64,000 nucleotides of DNA from JADJWR01 sp964610575 (GCA_964610575.1 CAZSYX010000001.1:62001-126000), one strand, 5' to 3'; positions 27,154-37,025 are shown, counted from the first letter of the stretch. Made by a program: numbers and translations. The notes: generated by a model not told the origin, from the letters alone.

Positions 27154-28869
27154 CTACATGCGCTCGGGCGCGGACACGCCGAGCAACCGCAGTGCATTGC
27201 GCAGCACCTGACGGGTGGCCAGCAGCAGCGCCAGCCGGGCATCGCGCAGCGCGCCGTCGTCGACCAGCACGCGTTCGGCATTGTAGAAGGCGTGGAAGTC
27301 GGCGGCGAGGTCCTTCAGGTAGAAGGCGATCTGGTGCGGCGCCAGTTCGTCGGCCGCGTCGCGCAGCACCTGCGGGTACAGCGCCAGCCGGCCGAGCAGG
27401 GCGAGCTCGCGCGGCCCGGCCAGCGGCGACAGGTCGCGCTGCAGGGCCGTGGTCTCGTCGAAGGCAACGCCGGCGGTGGCCGCCTGCGCCAGCACCGAGC
27501 AGATGCGCGCGTGCGCGTACTGCACGTAGTAGACGGGGTTGTCCTCGCTTTGCGACAACGCCAGGTCGACGTCGAAGGCAAACTCGGTGTCGGCCTTGCG
27601 CGAAGCGAGGAAGAAGCGCGTCGCGTCGCGGCCGACCCAGTCGATCAGGTCGCGCAGCGTCACGTAGCTGCCGGCGCGCTTGGACATCTTCACTTCGCAG
27701 CCAGCCCGCACCACGCGCACCATCTTGTGTAGCAGGTAGTCGGGGTAGCCCGTGGGCACGGCGATGCCGAGGCTCTTCGCCGCCGCCTGCACGCCGGCAC
27801 GCACGCGCGCCACCGTGCCGTGATGGTCCGCGCCCTGCACGTTGATGACCTTGCCGAAGCCGCGCTCGAACTTGCCGAGGTGGTAGGCGACGTCCGGCAC
27901 GAAGTAGGTGTAGGTGCCGTCGGACTTGCGCATCACGCGGTCCTTGTCGTCGTTGGCTCCCTCGATCTCGGTCGTGCGCAGCCACAGCGCGCCCTCGGCC
28001 TCGAAGGTCATGCCCGAGTCGACCATCGCCTGCACCGCCTTCTCGACGCGGCTGTCGGCGTATAGCGACGACTCGAGGTAGAAGTGGTCGAAGGCGACGC
28101 CGAAGGCGGCCAGGTCCGTGTCCTGCTCATGGCGCAGGTAGGCCACGGCGAAGCGGCGGATGTTCTCCAGGTCGTCGAGGTCGCCGCTGGCGTGCACCGG
28201 CGAGCCGTCGCGAGCCGTCTGCGTGGCGCCGGCGAGGAACTCGCGGGCGATGTCGACGATGTACTCGCCGCGGTAGCCGGCCTCCGGGAACTCCACGGTC
28301 TGGCCGGCCAGCTCCTTCGCCCGCGCCTGCACCGACAGCGCCAGGTTGTGGATCTGCACGCCGGCGTCGTTGTAGTAGAACTCGCGCGTCACGTCCCAGC
28401 CCTGCGCGGCGAGCAGCGCCGCCAGCGCGTCGCCGATCGCCGCCTGCCGGGCGTGGCCGACATGCAGCGGCCCGGTCGGGTTGGCGGAGACGAACTCGAC
28501 CATCACCCTGTGCCCGCCGCCGGCGGTCGAGGTGCCGAAGCAGTCGCGCTCGCGCAGCACCGCGTGCACCACCGACTGCTTGGCCGCGGCGGCGATGCGC
28601 AGATTGATAAAGCCCGGCCCGGCGATCTCGACCGAGTCGATCAGGCCACTGGCGGCCGGGTTGACCTTCAACGCATCGGCGATCGCGGTGGCGACCTGGC
28701 GCGGGTTCTTCTTCAGGTGCTTGGCGACCTGCAGCGCCACCGTGCAAGCGAGATCGCCGTGCGCCTCGACCTTCGGCCGCTCCAGGACGACCGGCGTGTC
28801 GGCCATGCCGAGGCCGGCGAGCGCCTGCTCGATCAGTGCGATAACCCTTTGTTTATCTTCGGGAAGCAT
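27154..28869 (-). CDS. argS: arginyl-tRNA synthetase
   Basis: A 571-residue class I synthetase that attaches arginine to tRNA-Arg. The N-terminal additional domain is followed by FVSANPTGPLHVGHARQA (the HIGH-type motif, HVGH at 136-139). CEVKMSKRAGSYVTLRDL contains the KMSK motif, and a C-terminal anticodon-binding domain ends in RNALRLLGVSAPERM. It starts the argS - SPOR - dsbA run on the minus strand. Confidence 0.97.
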   Translation of the reverse strand: MLPEDKQRVIALIEQALAGLGMADTPVVLERPKVEAHGDLACTVALQVAKHLKKNPRQVATAIADALKVNPAASGLIDSVEIAGPGFINLRIAAAAKQSVVHAVLRERDCFGTSTAGGGHRVMVEFVSANPTGPLHVGHARQAAIGDALAALLAAQGWDVTREFYYNDAGVQIHNLALSVQARAKELAGQTVEFPEAGYRGEYIVDIAREFLAGATQTARDGSPVHASGDLDDLENIRRFAVAYLRHEQDTDLAAFGVAFDHFYLESSLYADSRVEKAVQAMVDSGMTFEAEGALWLRTTEIEGANDDKDRVMRKSDGTYTYFVPDVAYHLGKFERGFGKVINVQGADHHGTVARVRAGVQAAAKSLGIAVPTGYPDYLLHKMVRVVRAGCEVKMSKRAGSYVTLRDLIDWVGRDATRFFLASRKADTEFAFDVDLALSQSEDNPVYYVQYAHARICSVLAQAATAGVAFDETTALQRDLSPLAGPRELALLGRLALYPQVLRDAADELAPHQIAFYLKDLAADFHAFYNAERVLVDDGALRDARLALLLATRQVLRNALRLLGVSAPERM

Positions 28870-29115
28870 CCGTGCCGCCGGTCACGGGAAAGGGACGGAT
28901 TCTACCGGCGGGTGCTGATCGGCCGCAGCCGAACCGGCGGCGGGGACGCACCGGCGTGCCAGTCACGCGGGCCTGCCGCTCGCGCAGGCTAATGCGAAGA
29001 GCGCAGGCGCTGGCGGACTTTGGCGTGGACCGTTACCGTCCGCAAATCGCCTCACGACCATTGCGCAAGCGAAGGTGAGCCGCAGGCAGTACGTCAACGC
29101 CGAAAGGAATTTCTG

Positions 29116-30159
29116 ATGCCGCTGTGCCTGAGACTCATTGCCGCGCTGCTCATCGGTACCGCCTCGGCTGCGGCCATGGCGCAGGCTGGCCAAGGCTGGA
29201 TCGTCGACGTCACGTGGCGTTACGAAGCGCAGGCGGGCCGGACCTTGCGCGACGGCAGGACCGGGCCGGGCGGCGCCGACAGCCGGATCAGCGCCACCGG
29301 CGAAGTGAAGATCGTGGCGGAGGCGCGCGGCACGATGGAGTTCACCGGCAAGCTGCGTGGAGCGGCTGCCGTCAACATGCCCGACAGTCGCAACGAGCAG
29401 CGCTACGACTCGTGGCGGTTCAGCGGCCGCAAGCCCGCCTTCGCGTCCGTCGACATGGCCTCCCAGTTCGAGGAGGCGGCGAGGCTGACCCGCGCCGACG
29501 GGGAAGGGTCGGATCTGGTCAACGCCGAACGCAAGGGAATGGTCGGGCGCGTGCAGCACACGCGCGAGCGCTTCGAGGTCAAGGCCTCGGGCGAGGACGC
29601 CGGCTGGTTCGGCGACCACGCCGACCTGCAGATCGACCGCGTGGCCAACAAGCTGATGATCGTCAACCGCATCGACCTGCAGTTGAACCGCAAGGTGGCC
29701 AAGCCGACGCGGTCGTATGTGAAACGCATGGACAAGGCCGCCGCCGCCGGCGAATGGGATCGTTCCGGCCCTGACGACGAGGCGTGGCGCACGCTGCCGC
29801 ACTTCACGCCGCGCGAGGTGATCGAGTTCGACATCCCGCCGGGCTCCGACCAGTTCATGCTGACCCGCACCTACGAAGCGAGCCAGTTGCCCGACCCGCT
29901 CGACTCGCTCGGCTTCCCGTTCCCGAGCGACCTTCGCGACGCATCGAGGGTGCGTGAAAAGTATCACCGCGGCCGCGCCACGCTGACGCTGAACGTGCGT
30001 CGCATGCAGGCCGCCGCGACGTCCTCGCCGGCGTCGGCCGCTGCGCCGGCGGAGCCTGCCTCGCCGCAGAAGTCCGAGCCCGCGAAGCCTGCGCAGCCGA
30101 GCGCCACCGACGAGGCCCTCGACGCCGTCAAGAAGTTGCGCGGCCTGCTCGGCCGTTGA
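29116..30159 (+). CDS. exported protein of unknown function with conserved C-terminal tail
   Basis: A 347-residue protein with a signal peptide (LIAALLIGTASAAAMA) preceded by an AAGGAA ribosome binding site. The mature part has no recognised domain: a beta-rich N-terminal half (QGWIVDVTWRYEAQAGRTLRDG), a charged middle, then an Ala/Pro/Lys-rich linker (about 305-330). The last 16 residues, DEALDAVKKLRGLLGR, are nearly identical to the end of the next protein. The two genes are 64 bases apart. Probably periplasmic or cell-surface; function unknown. Confidence 0.78.
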   Translation: MPLCLRLIAALLIGTASAAAMAQAGQGWIVDVTWRYEAQAGRTLRDGRTGPGGADSRISATGEVKIVAEARGTMEFTGKLRGAAAVNMPDSRNEQRYDSWRFSGRKPAFASVDMASQFEEAARLTRADGEGSDLVNAERKGMVGRVQHTRERFEVKASGEDAGWFGDHADLQIDRVANKLMIVNRIDLQLNRKVAKPTRSYVKRMDKAAAAGEWDRSGPDDEAWRTLPHFTPREVIEFDIPPGSDQFMLTRTYEASQLPDPLDSLGFPFPSDLRDASRVREKYHRGRATLTLNVRRMQAAATSSPASAAAPAEPASPQKSEPAKPAQPSATDEALDAVKKLRGLLGR

Positions 30160-30223
30160 ACGGGGTTGACGACCGACGATGCGGCGCATGCGAAACTGGA
30201 CCTGCCATGAGAGGGAGTAAGCG

Positions 30224-31531
30224 ATGAAGATCCGTGCAGTCATCCTGACCACCGGCCTCACGCTGGCGGTGGGCGCAGTTGCCCAGACCAAGGGTCCGCA
30301 GCAGGTGGTCAAGCCGCCGGTGGCACAGGCGTGGATCGACGTGGCGACCTTCGCCGGCATGGGCATGCCGATGGGCGGCGCCGCGGCCAGCCCGATGGGC
30401 ATGCTCGGCAGCATGTTCGGCGGCGGCGCCGGCGCGAAGAACACCTTCGGCATGACGCAGGCGGCATCGGCGGGTCGCTGGGTCGACGTGACGCTGTACA
30501 CCAGCCGCAATCCCAGCCTGGCCGAGGCCCTGCAGTCGGTGCCGCAGGGCACGCAGCTGGCGCCGACGCTGAAGCTGATGTCGCCGGTGGAAGAGAAGGG
30601 CAAGCCGGTGCGGCCGGACGACGACACGCCGATCGAGCGCGATTACGAGCGCCCCAAAGGCAGGATGCTGCTGTACTGGGGCTGCGGCGAAACGGTCCGC
30701 CCCGGCCAGCCGCGGGTGGTCGACTTCGCTACCGCCGCGCCGGCGGACTTCCAGAAGTTCTTCATTGCGCGCAGCGCGACGCAGCGCGGCACGCATTCGG
30801 CCGTTGGCCGGCCGCACTGGCCGAGCCGCGACGACACGCGCATGGTGCCGGCCGGCGCCTCGCTGGTCGGCGAGCATGGCTTCACCGGGCAGGGCGTGCC
30901 GGAAGGGTTCAAGTTCGCCATCCCGGCCGCGCAGGACATCATGCCGGCGATCGAACTGGCGCAACGCGATTCCGGCGGCGCGACGATCCTCGAATGGAAG
31001 GCGCTGCCGACCGCGCGCGCCCATTTCATCGCCGCGATGGGCGCCAAGGAGGGCAGCCGTGGCGGCGACAGCGCCGACATCGTGTTCTGGACTTCCAGCG
31101 AGGAACCCGACACCGGCAGCGGGCTGGTCGACTACCAGACCAACCCCGCGGTGGATCGCTGGCTGAAGGAAAAGGTGCTGCTCGCTTCGACCACCACGAG
31201 CTGCACCGTGCCGAAGGGCATCTTCGGCGAGGGCGCGATGCTGCGCATGATCGCCTACGGCACCGAGCTGAACGTCGTTCACCCGCCGCGGCCAACGGAC
31301 CCGAAGATCGCCTGGGAGCCGCAGTGGGCGGCCAAGGTGAGGGTCAAGTCCGTCGCCAATGCGATGCTCGGCATGGACATGGGCGCGATGATGCGTGGCG
31401 GCAGCCGCGGCGAGCCGGCCTCTCAGCAGGCGCCTGCGGGCGACGCGGCGAAGAAGGAGGAGAAGCCGGCGAGCCCGGTCGACGAGGCCCTCGACTCGGT
31501 GAAGAAGCTGCGCGGCCTGTTCGGCCGCTGA
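30224..31531 (+). CDS. exported protein of unknown function sharing a C-terminal tail with its neighbour
   Basis: A 435-residue protein with a strong AGGGAG ribosome binding site and a signal peptide (AVILTTGLTLAVGAVA). An early Gly/Met-rich segment (MGMPMGGAAASPMGMLGSMF) is followed by a beta-rich central region, a WGCGETVRPGQPRVVDF motif and a late cysteine. An Ala/Lys/Pro linker leads to the tail DEALDSVKKLRGLFGR, which matches 14 of 16 residues of the upstream protein. No family is recognised. The shared tail suggests a common partner or location. Confidence 0.78.
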   Translation: MKIRAVILTTGLTLAVGAVAQTKGPQQVVKPPVAQAWIDVATFAGMGMPMGGAAASPMGMLGSMFGGGAGAKNTFGMTQAASAGRWVDVTLYTSRNPSLAEALQSVPQGTQLAPTLKLMSPVEEKGKPVRPDDDTPIERDYERPKGRMLLYWGCGETVRPGQPRVVDFATAAPADFQKFFIARSATQRGTHSAVGRPHWPSRDDTRMVPAGASLVGEHGFTGQGVPEGFKFAIPAAQDIMPAIELAQRDSGGATILEWKALPTARAHFIAAMGAKEGSRGGDSADIVFWTSSEEPDTGSGLVDYQTNPAVDRWLKEKVLLASTTTSCTVPKGIFGEGAMLRMIAYGTELNVVHPPRPTDPKIAWEPQWAAKVRVKSVANAMLGMDMGAMMRGGSRGEPASQQAPAGDAAKKEEKPASPVDEALDSVKKLRGLFGR

Positions 31532-31569
31532 ACCCATCTGCTGCTCGCGCCAGCCGCGGGAGGATCGCC

Positions 31570-32205
31570 GTGACGCCGTCCTGCCGCATCGATCACCTGG
31601 TGCTCGCCTGCGCCGACCTGGCGCAGGGCGCTGCGCATGTGCGCGAGCGGCTCGGCGTCGAGGTACAGCCCGGCGGCAGGCACGTGCTGATGGGCACGCA
31701 CAACGCGCTGCTGAAGCTCGGGCCGCGCACCTACCTGGAACTGATCGCCATCGACCCGGCGGGCAGCGCGCAGCGGCCGCGCTGGTTCGGTCTCGACACG
31801 GTGGCCGTGCGGGCACGCATGGCGAAGGGGCCGTTCCTGCTGACCTGGGTGGCGGCATGCAGCGACGTCGCGGCCGCCGCGGCGCTCGATCCGGGCTTCG
31901 GCGAGGTGATCGCCGCCAGCCGCGGCGCGTTTTCCTGGCGGATCACGGTGCCGGCCGACGGCAGCCTGAACTTCGAGGGCGTGCTGCCGACGCTGATCCA
32001 GTGGGACGGCGAGGCGCATCCGGCAGCCGCGCTGCCCGACACGGGCTGCGAACTCGTCCGCCTGGACCTGTCACATCCGAAGGCGGACGAACTCGCGGCG
32101 ACGTTTATCGATCTGGGCCTTTGCGGGCTGGCGCAGCTGAGCGCCGGGCCGGTCGGGATCTCGACGCGGATTCGGGCGCCGCGGGGACCTGTCGAACTGC
32201 GCTGA
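31570..32205 (+). CDS. VOC/glyoxalase-like protein
   Basis: About 211 residues, from a GTG preceded by GGGAGG. The N-terminal segment IDHLVLACADLAQGAAHVRERLGVEV is the glyoxalase-like start with the metal His, and TYLELIAIDP carries the usual Glu. The rest is the second half of a glyoxalase-like (PF13468-type) fold. It converges with the htrA gene, from which it is separated by 70 bases. Reaction unknown. Confidence 0.8.
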   Translation: MTPSCRIDHLVLACADLAQGAAHVRERLGVEVQPGGRHVLMGTHNALLKLGPRTYLELIAIDPAGSAQRPRWFGLDTVAVRARMAKGPFLLTWVAACSDVAAAAALDPGFGEVIAASRGAFSWRITVPADGSLNFEGVLPTLIQWDGEAHPAAALPDTGCELVRLDLSHPKADELAATFIDLGLCGLAQLSAGPVGISTRIRAPRGPVELR

Positions 32206-32275
32206 CCGGCGCATCCGGTTCGACAGCAACGAACCCATCGCCTTGTCCGGCCCTGGCGATGCGCCGCGTCCGGCG

Positions 32276-33754
32276 TCAGCCCAGATTGATCGGCACGAAG
32301 ATCTGCTGGCCGTCGCGCTGGATCAGCAAGGCCACCTGCTTCGGCTTGTCGGCCAGCGCGCGCCGGATCTGCTCGACGTCGCCGACCGGCTTGCCGTTGA
32401 GCGCCAGCACGACGTCGCCCGGCTCGATGCCGGCGCGCGCCGCCGGCCCGTCCACCTGCTCGACGAGCAGGCCCCGCTCGGTCTGCGCCTGCCGGCGCTC
32501 CGCCTCGGTGAGCGGCCGCACGGCGAGGCCGAGTCGGCCGGGCTCGCCGGTTACCGCTTCGGCCTGCCGGGTCGGCTCGTCCTTCGCCTCGCCGAGCATC
32601 ACGTCGACGTCGCGGCTGGCCTGGTCGCGCCACACCGAAAGGCGCACGCGGTCGCCCGGTGCCGCCATGCCGATCCGGCTTGAGACGTCGCCGGACGCCT
32701 GCACCGGCTGCCCGTCGATCCGTGTGATCACGTCGCCGGGCTTCAGGTCCGCGCCCTTGGCCGCGCTGCCCGGGGCCACGCTCGAAATGAGCGCGCCCTG
32801 CGGAGTCTTCAGGCCGAACGATTCGGCCAGCGGCTGGGTCAGGTCCTGCAGCGTCACCCCAAGGCGCGCGTGGCGTACCTGGCCGTGAGTGACGATCTGT
32901 TCCTTGACGCGCAGGGCAACGTCGATCGGGATCGCGAACGCCAGCCCCTGGAAGCCTCCGTCCTGCGAGTAGATCTGCGCGTTGATTCCGACCACCTTGC
33001 CGCCGCCGTCGAACAGCGGGCCGCCGGAGTTGCCGGGGTTCACGGCAGCGTCGGTCTGGATGAACGGCACGAACGAGTCGCCCGGCAGCGAACGGCCCTT
33101 GGCACTGACGATGCCCTGCGTGGCCGTCTGCTCGAAACCGAACGGCGAGCCGATGGCGAGCACCGGATCGCCGACTTCCAGTTGCCTGGGGTCGCCGATG
33201 TTCACGGTCGGCAGGCCGGCAGCGTCCACCTTGAGCAAGGCGACGTCGGTGGCCGGGTCGGTGCCGAGTACCTTGGCGCTGAACTCGCGCCGGTCGGATA
33301 GCCGCACCGTCACCTCGCTGGCATCGCGGACCACGTGCGCATTGGTCAGGATCAGGCCGTCGGCACTCACGATGAAGCCTGAGCCCTGGCCGCGCATGGG
33401 CACGCCGCCGCGCGGCATCTGCGGCATGCCGGGCAGGCCGCGGAAGAAGTCGAAAGACGGATGGTCCGGAACGCCGGGGCGGGAGCGCGAGTTGCCGGTC
33501 GCCTTCCTGCCTTCGGCGGTCACGCCGACGACGGCCGGCCCATAGGCCTGCACGATGGCGCGGTAGTCCGGCAGTATGCCCGGTGCTGCCGCGGGCGCGG
33601 CCGGGACCGGGTTCGAGCGGGCGGGCGCCGCCTCCTGGGCGATGGCCGCCGGTGCCTTGGCCGCCCAGGTGGGCGCGCCCAGAATGCCGGCTGCTGCGCC
33701 GGCACCGACGAACGTGGCGGCGACCACCGCCGCCAGGGTCTTCATCCGTGTCAT
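32276..33754 (-). CDS. periplasmic serine protease of the HtrA/DegP family
   Basis: A 492-residue Do-like protease. The N-terminal signal peptide or anchor is followed by a Pro/Ala-rich stretch, then a trypsin-like domain with H140 (LTNAHVV), D170 (TDVALLK) and S243 (NPGNSGGP). Two PDZ domains follow (around 300-390 and 410-490). It degrades or refolds misfolded envelope proteins. It follows a response regulator and histidine kinase on the same strand after 98 bases, so envelope stress sensing and response are probably linked. Confidence 0.95.
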   Translation of the reverse strand: MTRMKTLAAVVAATFVGAGAAAGILGAPTWAAKAPAAIAQEAAPARSNPVPAAPAAAPGILPDYRAIVQAYGPAVVGVTAEGRKATGNSRSRPGVPDHPSFDFFRGLPGMPQMPRGGVPMRGQGSGFIVSADGLILTNAHVVRDASEVTVRLSDRREFSAKVLGTDPATDVALLKVDAAGLPTVNIGDPRQLEVGDPVLAIGSPFGFEQTATQGIVSAKGRSLPGDSFVPFIQTDAAVNPGNSGGPLFDGGGKVVGINAQIYSQDGGFQGLAFAIPIDVALRVKEQIVTHGQVRHARLGVTLQDLTQPLAESFGLKTPQGALISSVAPGSAAKGADLKPGDVITRIDGQPVQASGDVSSRIGMAAPGDRVRLSVWRDQASRDVDVMLGEAKDEPTRQAEAVTGEPGRLGLAVRPLTEAERRQAQTERGLLVEQVDGPAARAGIEPGDVVLALNGKPVGDVEQIRRALADKPKQVALLIQRDGQQIFVPINLG

Positions 33755-33852
33755 CTCTGCTCCGTGGATTGATCGGCCGGCGCGAATGCCTGCTTGCCGG
33801 TCAATCTAGGCGCGCGAGGTGAGGCGCCGATTAGGCGGAGATTAGGCGAGCG

Positions 33853-35181
33853 TTAAGGCGCGCCGGCGGCTTGCTGGGCAGGAGGCGGAAAAACGACCTG
33901 CGCGCGCAGCCCGCCGAGCGGTGCATCACCGAGGGTGACGGTTGCCCGGTGCCGGTCTGCGACCGCGCGCACGATCGACAGGCCGAGGCCGCTGCCGGTG
34001 GTCCCGTCGGGGCTGCGGCGGTAGAAGCGGTCGAACACGCGGCTGCGCTCGGCGGCCGGGATGCCGGGGCCGGAGTCGTCGACCTGCAGCAACTGGCCTT
34101 CGTCTTCCAGCTTTCTGACGCGCGCCTGCACCCGGCCGCCGCGGCCAGCGTGGCGAACCGCGTTGTCGATCAGATTGCGGGCCAGGATGCGCAGTGCCGC
34201 CGCGTCGCCGCGCACCACGACCGGCTGCGGCGCGTCGAGTTCCAGTTCGGCGCCGCCCTCCGCAGCCAGTGGCACGCAGTCCGCGGCCGCCTGACGGGTG
34301 GCCTCGGCAAGATCGACCTCATCCAAGGTCGTCTCGGCGCCGCCGTGTTCGGCGCGGGCAAGCGTCAGCAACTGCTCGACCAGATGTCGCGCCCGCTCCA
34401 CGCCTGCGGCAAGTTCGGCGGTCGCCTGCTCACGCGCTGCGTCATCGGGCGCGCGCCGCAGCAGTTCGACCTGCAGCTTCAGGGCGGTCAGCGGCGATCG
34501 CAGCTCGTGCGCCGCATCGGCCACGAACGCGCGCTGCGAGTCGAACGCCGCCCGCAGCCGCGCCAGCAGCGCGTTCAGCGCAGCGACGAGCGGCGCCACT
34601 TCGGCCGGCAGACCGGCGGCCGCCAAGGGGTCGAGCGACTCGGCATCGCGCCGGTGCACCGCGCCGGCCACGTTGCGCAGCGGCGCCAGCGAAACGCCGA
34701 CCAGCCACCACACCGCTAGCGCCACCAGCGGCACCGCAGCGAGCAGCGGCGCGAGGCTGCGCACGGCCGCTTCGGCAGCAAGCTCGCGCCGGGTCGCCGA
34801 CGGCTGCGCCACCTGGATCACGCGACGGCCGGCAGCCAGGCTGAAGACGCGCCATTGGCGCCCATCGACGCTGAGATCGGCAAAGCCCGGCGCGACGCGG
34901 ACCGTGGCGCGGGGCGCCGACCGCGTCGCGTAGGCGATGCTGCCGTCTTCTGCCAGGATGCGCACCTCGAAGTCATAGGCCTCCGCCGGCGCCGTCGCCC
35001 CGCCGTCGAACTGGACTGCGCCGAGGTCACGCATCGACAGCGCCATCTGCCGCAGGTGATAGTCGAACAGCCTGTCGGTCTCGCGCAGCACGGTGTGATA
35101 GGTGGCCCAGCCCATCGCGCCGGCAACGACGATCGCCAGCGCGAGCAGAAAGGCCAGCAGGCGGGCGCGGAGGGAGCTCAC
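33853..35181 (-). CDS. sensor histidine kinase (QseC-like)
   Basis: A 442-residue membrane kinase. The first helix is about residues 8-27 and the second about 148-168, enclosing a periplasmic sensor of about 120 residues. A short HAMP-like linker leads to the H-box FVADAAHELRSPLTALK (H225), then an N box (NLIDNAVRHA), and G boxes DDSGPGIP and GSGLGLSIVRA. It autophosphorylates and passes the phosphate to the regulator encoded just upstream, whose stop overlaps its start. Signal unknown; QseC/PmrB-type by architecture. Confidence 0.92.
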   Translation of the reverse strand: MSSLRARLLAFLLALAIVVAGAMGWATYHTVLRETDRLFDYHLRQMALSMRDLGAVQFDGGATAPAEAYDFEVRILAEDGSIAYATRSAPRATVRVAPGFADLSVDGRQWRVFSLAAGRRVIQVAQPSATRRELAAEAAVRSLAPLLAAVPLVALAVWWLVGVSLAPLRNVAGAVHRRDAESLDPLAAAGLPAEVAPLVAALNALLARLRAAFDSQRAFVADAAHELRSPLTALKLQVELLRRAPDDAAREQATAELAAGVERARHLVEQLLTLARAEHGGAETTLDEVDLAEATRQAAADCVPLAAEGGAELELDAPQPVVVRGDAAALRILARNLIDNAVRHAGRGGRVQARVRKLEDEGQLLQVDDSGPGIPAAERSRVFDRFYRRSPDGTTGSGLGLSIVRAVADRHRATVTLGDAPLGGLRAQVVFPPPAQQAAGAP

Positions 35182-35849
35182 GTGCCGGGCTTGGGCGCGC
35201 CGACGTAGTAGCCGACGCCGCGCACGGTGCGGATGAACTCGTCGCCCAGCTTGCGCCTGAGCTGGTGCACGTACACCGAGATCGCGTTGCTCTCGACCTG
35301 ATCGGCCCAGCCGTAGAGGCGATCTTCCAGCTGCGCACGCGACAGCAGCGCGCCCGGGCGCAGCATCAGCGCTTCCAGCACCGCATACTCGCGCGCCGAC
35401 AGGCTCACCGGCGCGCCGCCGCGCGTGACCTGGCGGGCCGAGGTGTCGAGCACAACGTCGCCGACCTCGATCGCGGCCTCGGCGCGGCCCGCGTGGCGGC
35501 GCGACACCGCGCGCATGCGCGCCATCAGTTCATCGAGTTCGAAGGGCTTTACCAGGTAGTCGTCGGCACCGGCGTCGAGCCCGTGCACGCGGCTGCCCGG
35601 CGCATCGCGCGCGGTGACGACGATCACCGGCGTGCGGTCGCCACGCGAGCGCAGCGCGCGCAGCACCTCGATGCCGTCGCGCTGCGGCAGGCCGAGGTCG
35701 AGCAGGACCAGGTCGAAGCGCTCGCTGGCCAGCGATGCGTCTGCCGCACGGCCGTCGCGCACCCAGTCGACGGCATGCCCGCTCTGCCGCAGCGCGGTGC
35801 GGACGCTCTCGCCGATCATTCGGTCATCCTCGACCAGCAGCACGCGCAA
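35178..35849 (-). CDS. OmpR-family response regulator
   Basis: A 223-residue regulator. The receiver domain has the acidic pocket VEDDR (D8, D9), the phospho-accepting D51 (LLDLGLPQRDG), and the Lys in VKPFELDELM. The C-terminal winged-helix DNA-binding domain ends in the recognition region EDRLYGWADQVESNAISVYVHQLRRKLG and FIRTVRGVGYYVG. It overlaps the kinase gene by four bases (ATGA), and an HtrA protease follows. It probably activates its own operon and envelope genes. Confidence 0.94.
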   Translation of the reverse strand: MRVLLVEDDRMIGESVRTALRQSGHAVDWVRDGRAADASLASERFDLVLLDLGLPQRDGIEVLRALRSRGDRTPVIVVTARDAPGSRVHGLDAGADDYLVKPFELDELMARMRAVSRRHAGRAEAAIEVGDVVLDTSARQVTRGGAPVSLSAREYAVLEALMLRPGALLSRAQLEDRLYGWADQVESNAISVYVHQLRRKLGDEFIRTVRGVGYYVGAPKPGT

Positions 35850-36023
35850 GCGCTGACTCCTTCATTGATGGTCGGTCAGCCGCGACTGGCTCGACGAGCG
35901 GGTCGCGCCTGCGGCGGACGAAGCATAAAGGCGCCGGTTCCGGCGGCTCCGCAGCCGCGCTGCCGTGCGGTGGCCCAGTGTGCCGAGCCCCGCCACACGC
36001 GAGGCACCGGCCGCGGGCCGGCG

Positions 36024-37025
36024 TCAGGCCAGCCGCGGCAGCGAGAAGGTCGGCTCGACCGAGCCCACTGCGACGCCGCGGTAGTTGCGGATCACGCGCT
36101 CGTCCAGCGGCGCCAGCGGCGTGCCCGCAGGCGTGTCGATCAGCCCCAGTTGCTGCAGCACGGCGATCGTCGCCACGTGCAGCGCGCGGCGGTTGCCGTC
36201 GGCGATGCGGATGGCGATGCCGATGCCGCGCGAACGGATGCCAATCGACTGCACGCCGTCGGCGCCGACCTTGCTGACCCAGTCGCCGGCGCCTGCCTGC
36301 ATCAGCATCAGGTCGCTGCGGTTGGTGCCGGACACGAGGTCCGGGTGGCGCTTCATCGCGTAGGCCAACGCGGCGAGTTCCGGCGTCTCGCCGAGTGCCA
36401 GCCGGCAGAACGTGTGCGCCAGCGCCGACAACGGCATGGCGTAGTTCGGCGCGCTGCAGCCGTCGATGCCCATCGGCAGGTCGCGGCTGCCGGCGAACCG
36501 CTCCACGTTCGCCCGCACCCGCTGCTGCAGCGGCGAGTCGAGGTCGAGGTAACCGGCCAGCGGCTGGCGGTGCATGCGGCAGTAGGCCAGGAATCCCGCG
36601 TGCTTGCCGGAGCAGTTGTGGTGCAGCTGGCTGAAGCGCGCGCCCGGCGGCGGGCAGGTCGAGGTGTGCGTGTAGTAGCTCGGCGGATGGCAGCCGCAGC
36701 GCAGGTCGGTCTCGCGCGCGCCGATGCGCTCGAGCATCCGCTGCACGACCTTCACGTGCATCGCCTCGCCGCCGTGGCTGGCGCACATCAGCGCCAGCAT
36801 CTGGGAATCGAAGCCGAAGTGCTCCATCCCGCCGTCCTGGACGAAGCCGAGGGCCTGCAGCGGCTTAAGAGCGGAACGGGTGAAATTCAGCCCGTGCGCG
36901 TCGCCGACGCCGGCGACCAGCGCGCCCTGCGCGTCGACCACGGCGATCGAGCCGATATGCACGCACTCGGGAAAGCCGCCGCGCGTGGTGCGGACCAGCG
37001 GGACGTGTTCGGGTGCCTGGCGCAT
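36024..37025 (-). CDS. asparaginase (Rhizobium etli-type, PF06089 family)
   Basis: A 333-residue protein of the asparaginase II family unrelated to the classical E. coli enzymes. It has GSIAVVDAQGALVAGVGD, the SALKPLQAL Ser-Lys motif that holds the catalytic residues of this fold, CASHGGEAMH, HNCSGKHAGF and DGCSAPNYAMPL. It hydrolyses asparagine to aspartate and ammonia. The ATG at 37025 has GAGGGG upstream; a GTG at 37049 overlapping the previous stop is an alternative. It ends the nine-gene lipid-modification operon, where its role is unclear. Confidence 0.85.
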   Translation of the reverse strand: MRQAPEHVPLVRTTRGGFPECVHIGSIAVVDAQGALVAGVGDAHGLNFTRSALKPLQALGFVQDGGMEHFGFDSQMLALMCASHGGEAMHVKVVQRMLERIGARETDLRCGCHPPSYYTHTSTCPPPGARFSQLHHNCSGKHAGFLAYCRMHRQPLAGYLDLDSPLQQRVRANVERFAGSRDLPMGIDGCSAPNYAMPLSALAHTFCRLALGETPELAALAYAMKRHPDLVSGTNRSDLMLMQAGAGDWVSKVGADGVQSIGIRSRGIGIAIRIADGNRRALHVATIAVLQQLGLIDTPAGTPLAPLDERVIRNYRGVAVGSVEPTFSLPRLA

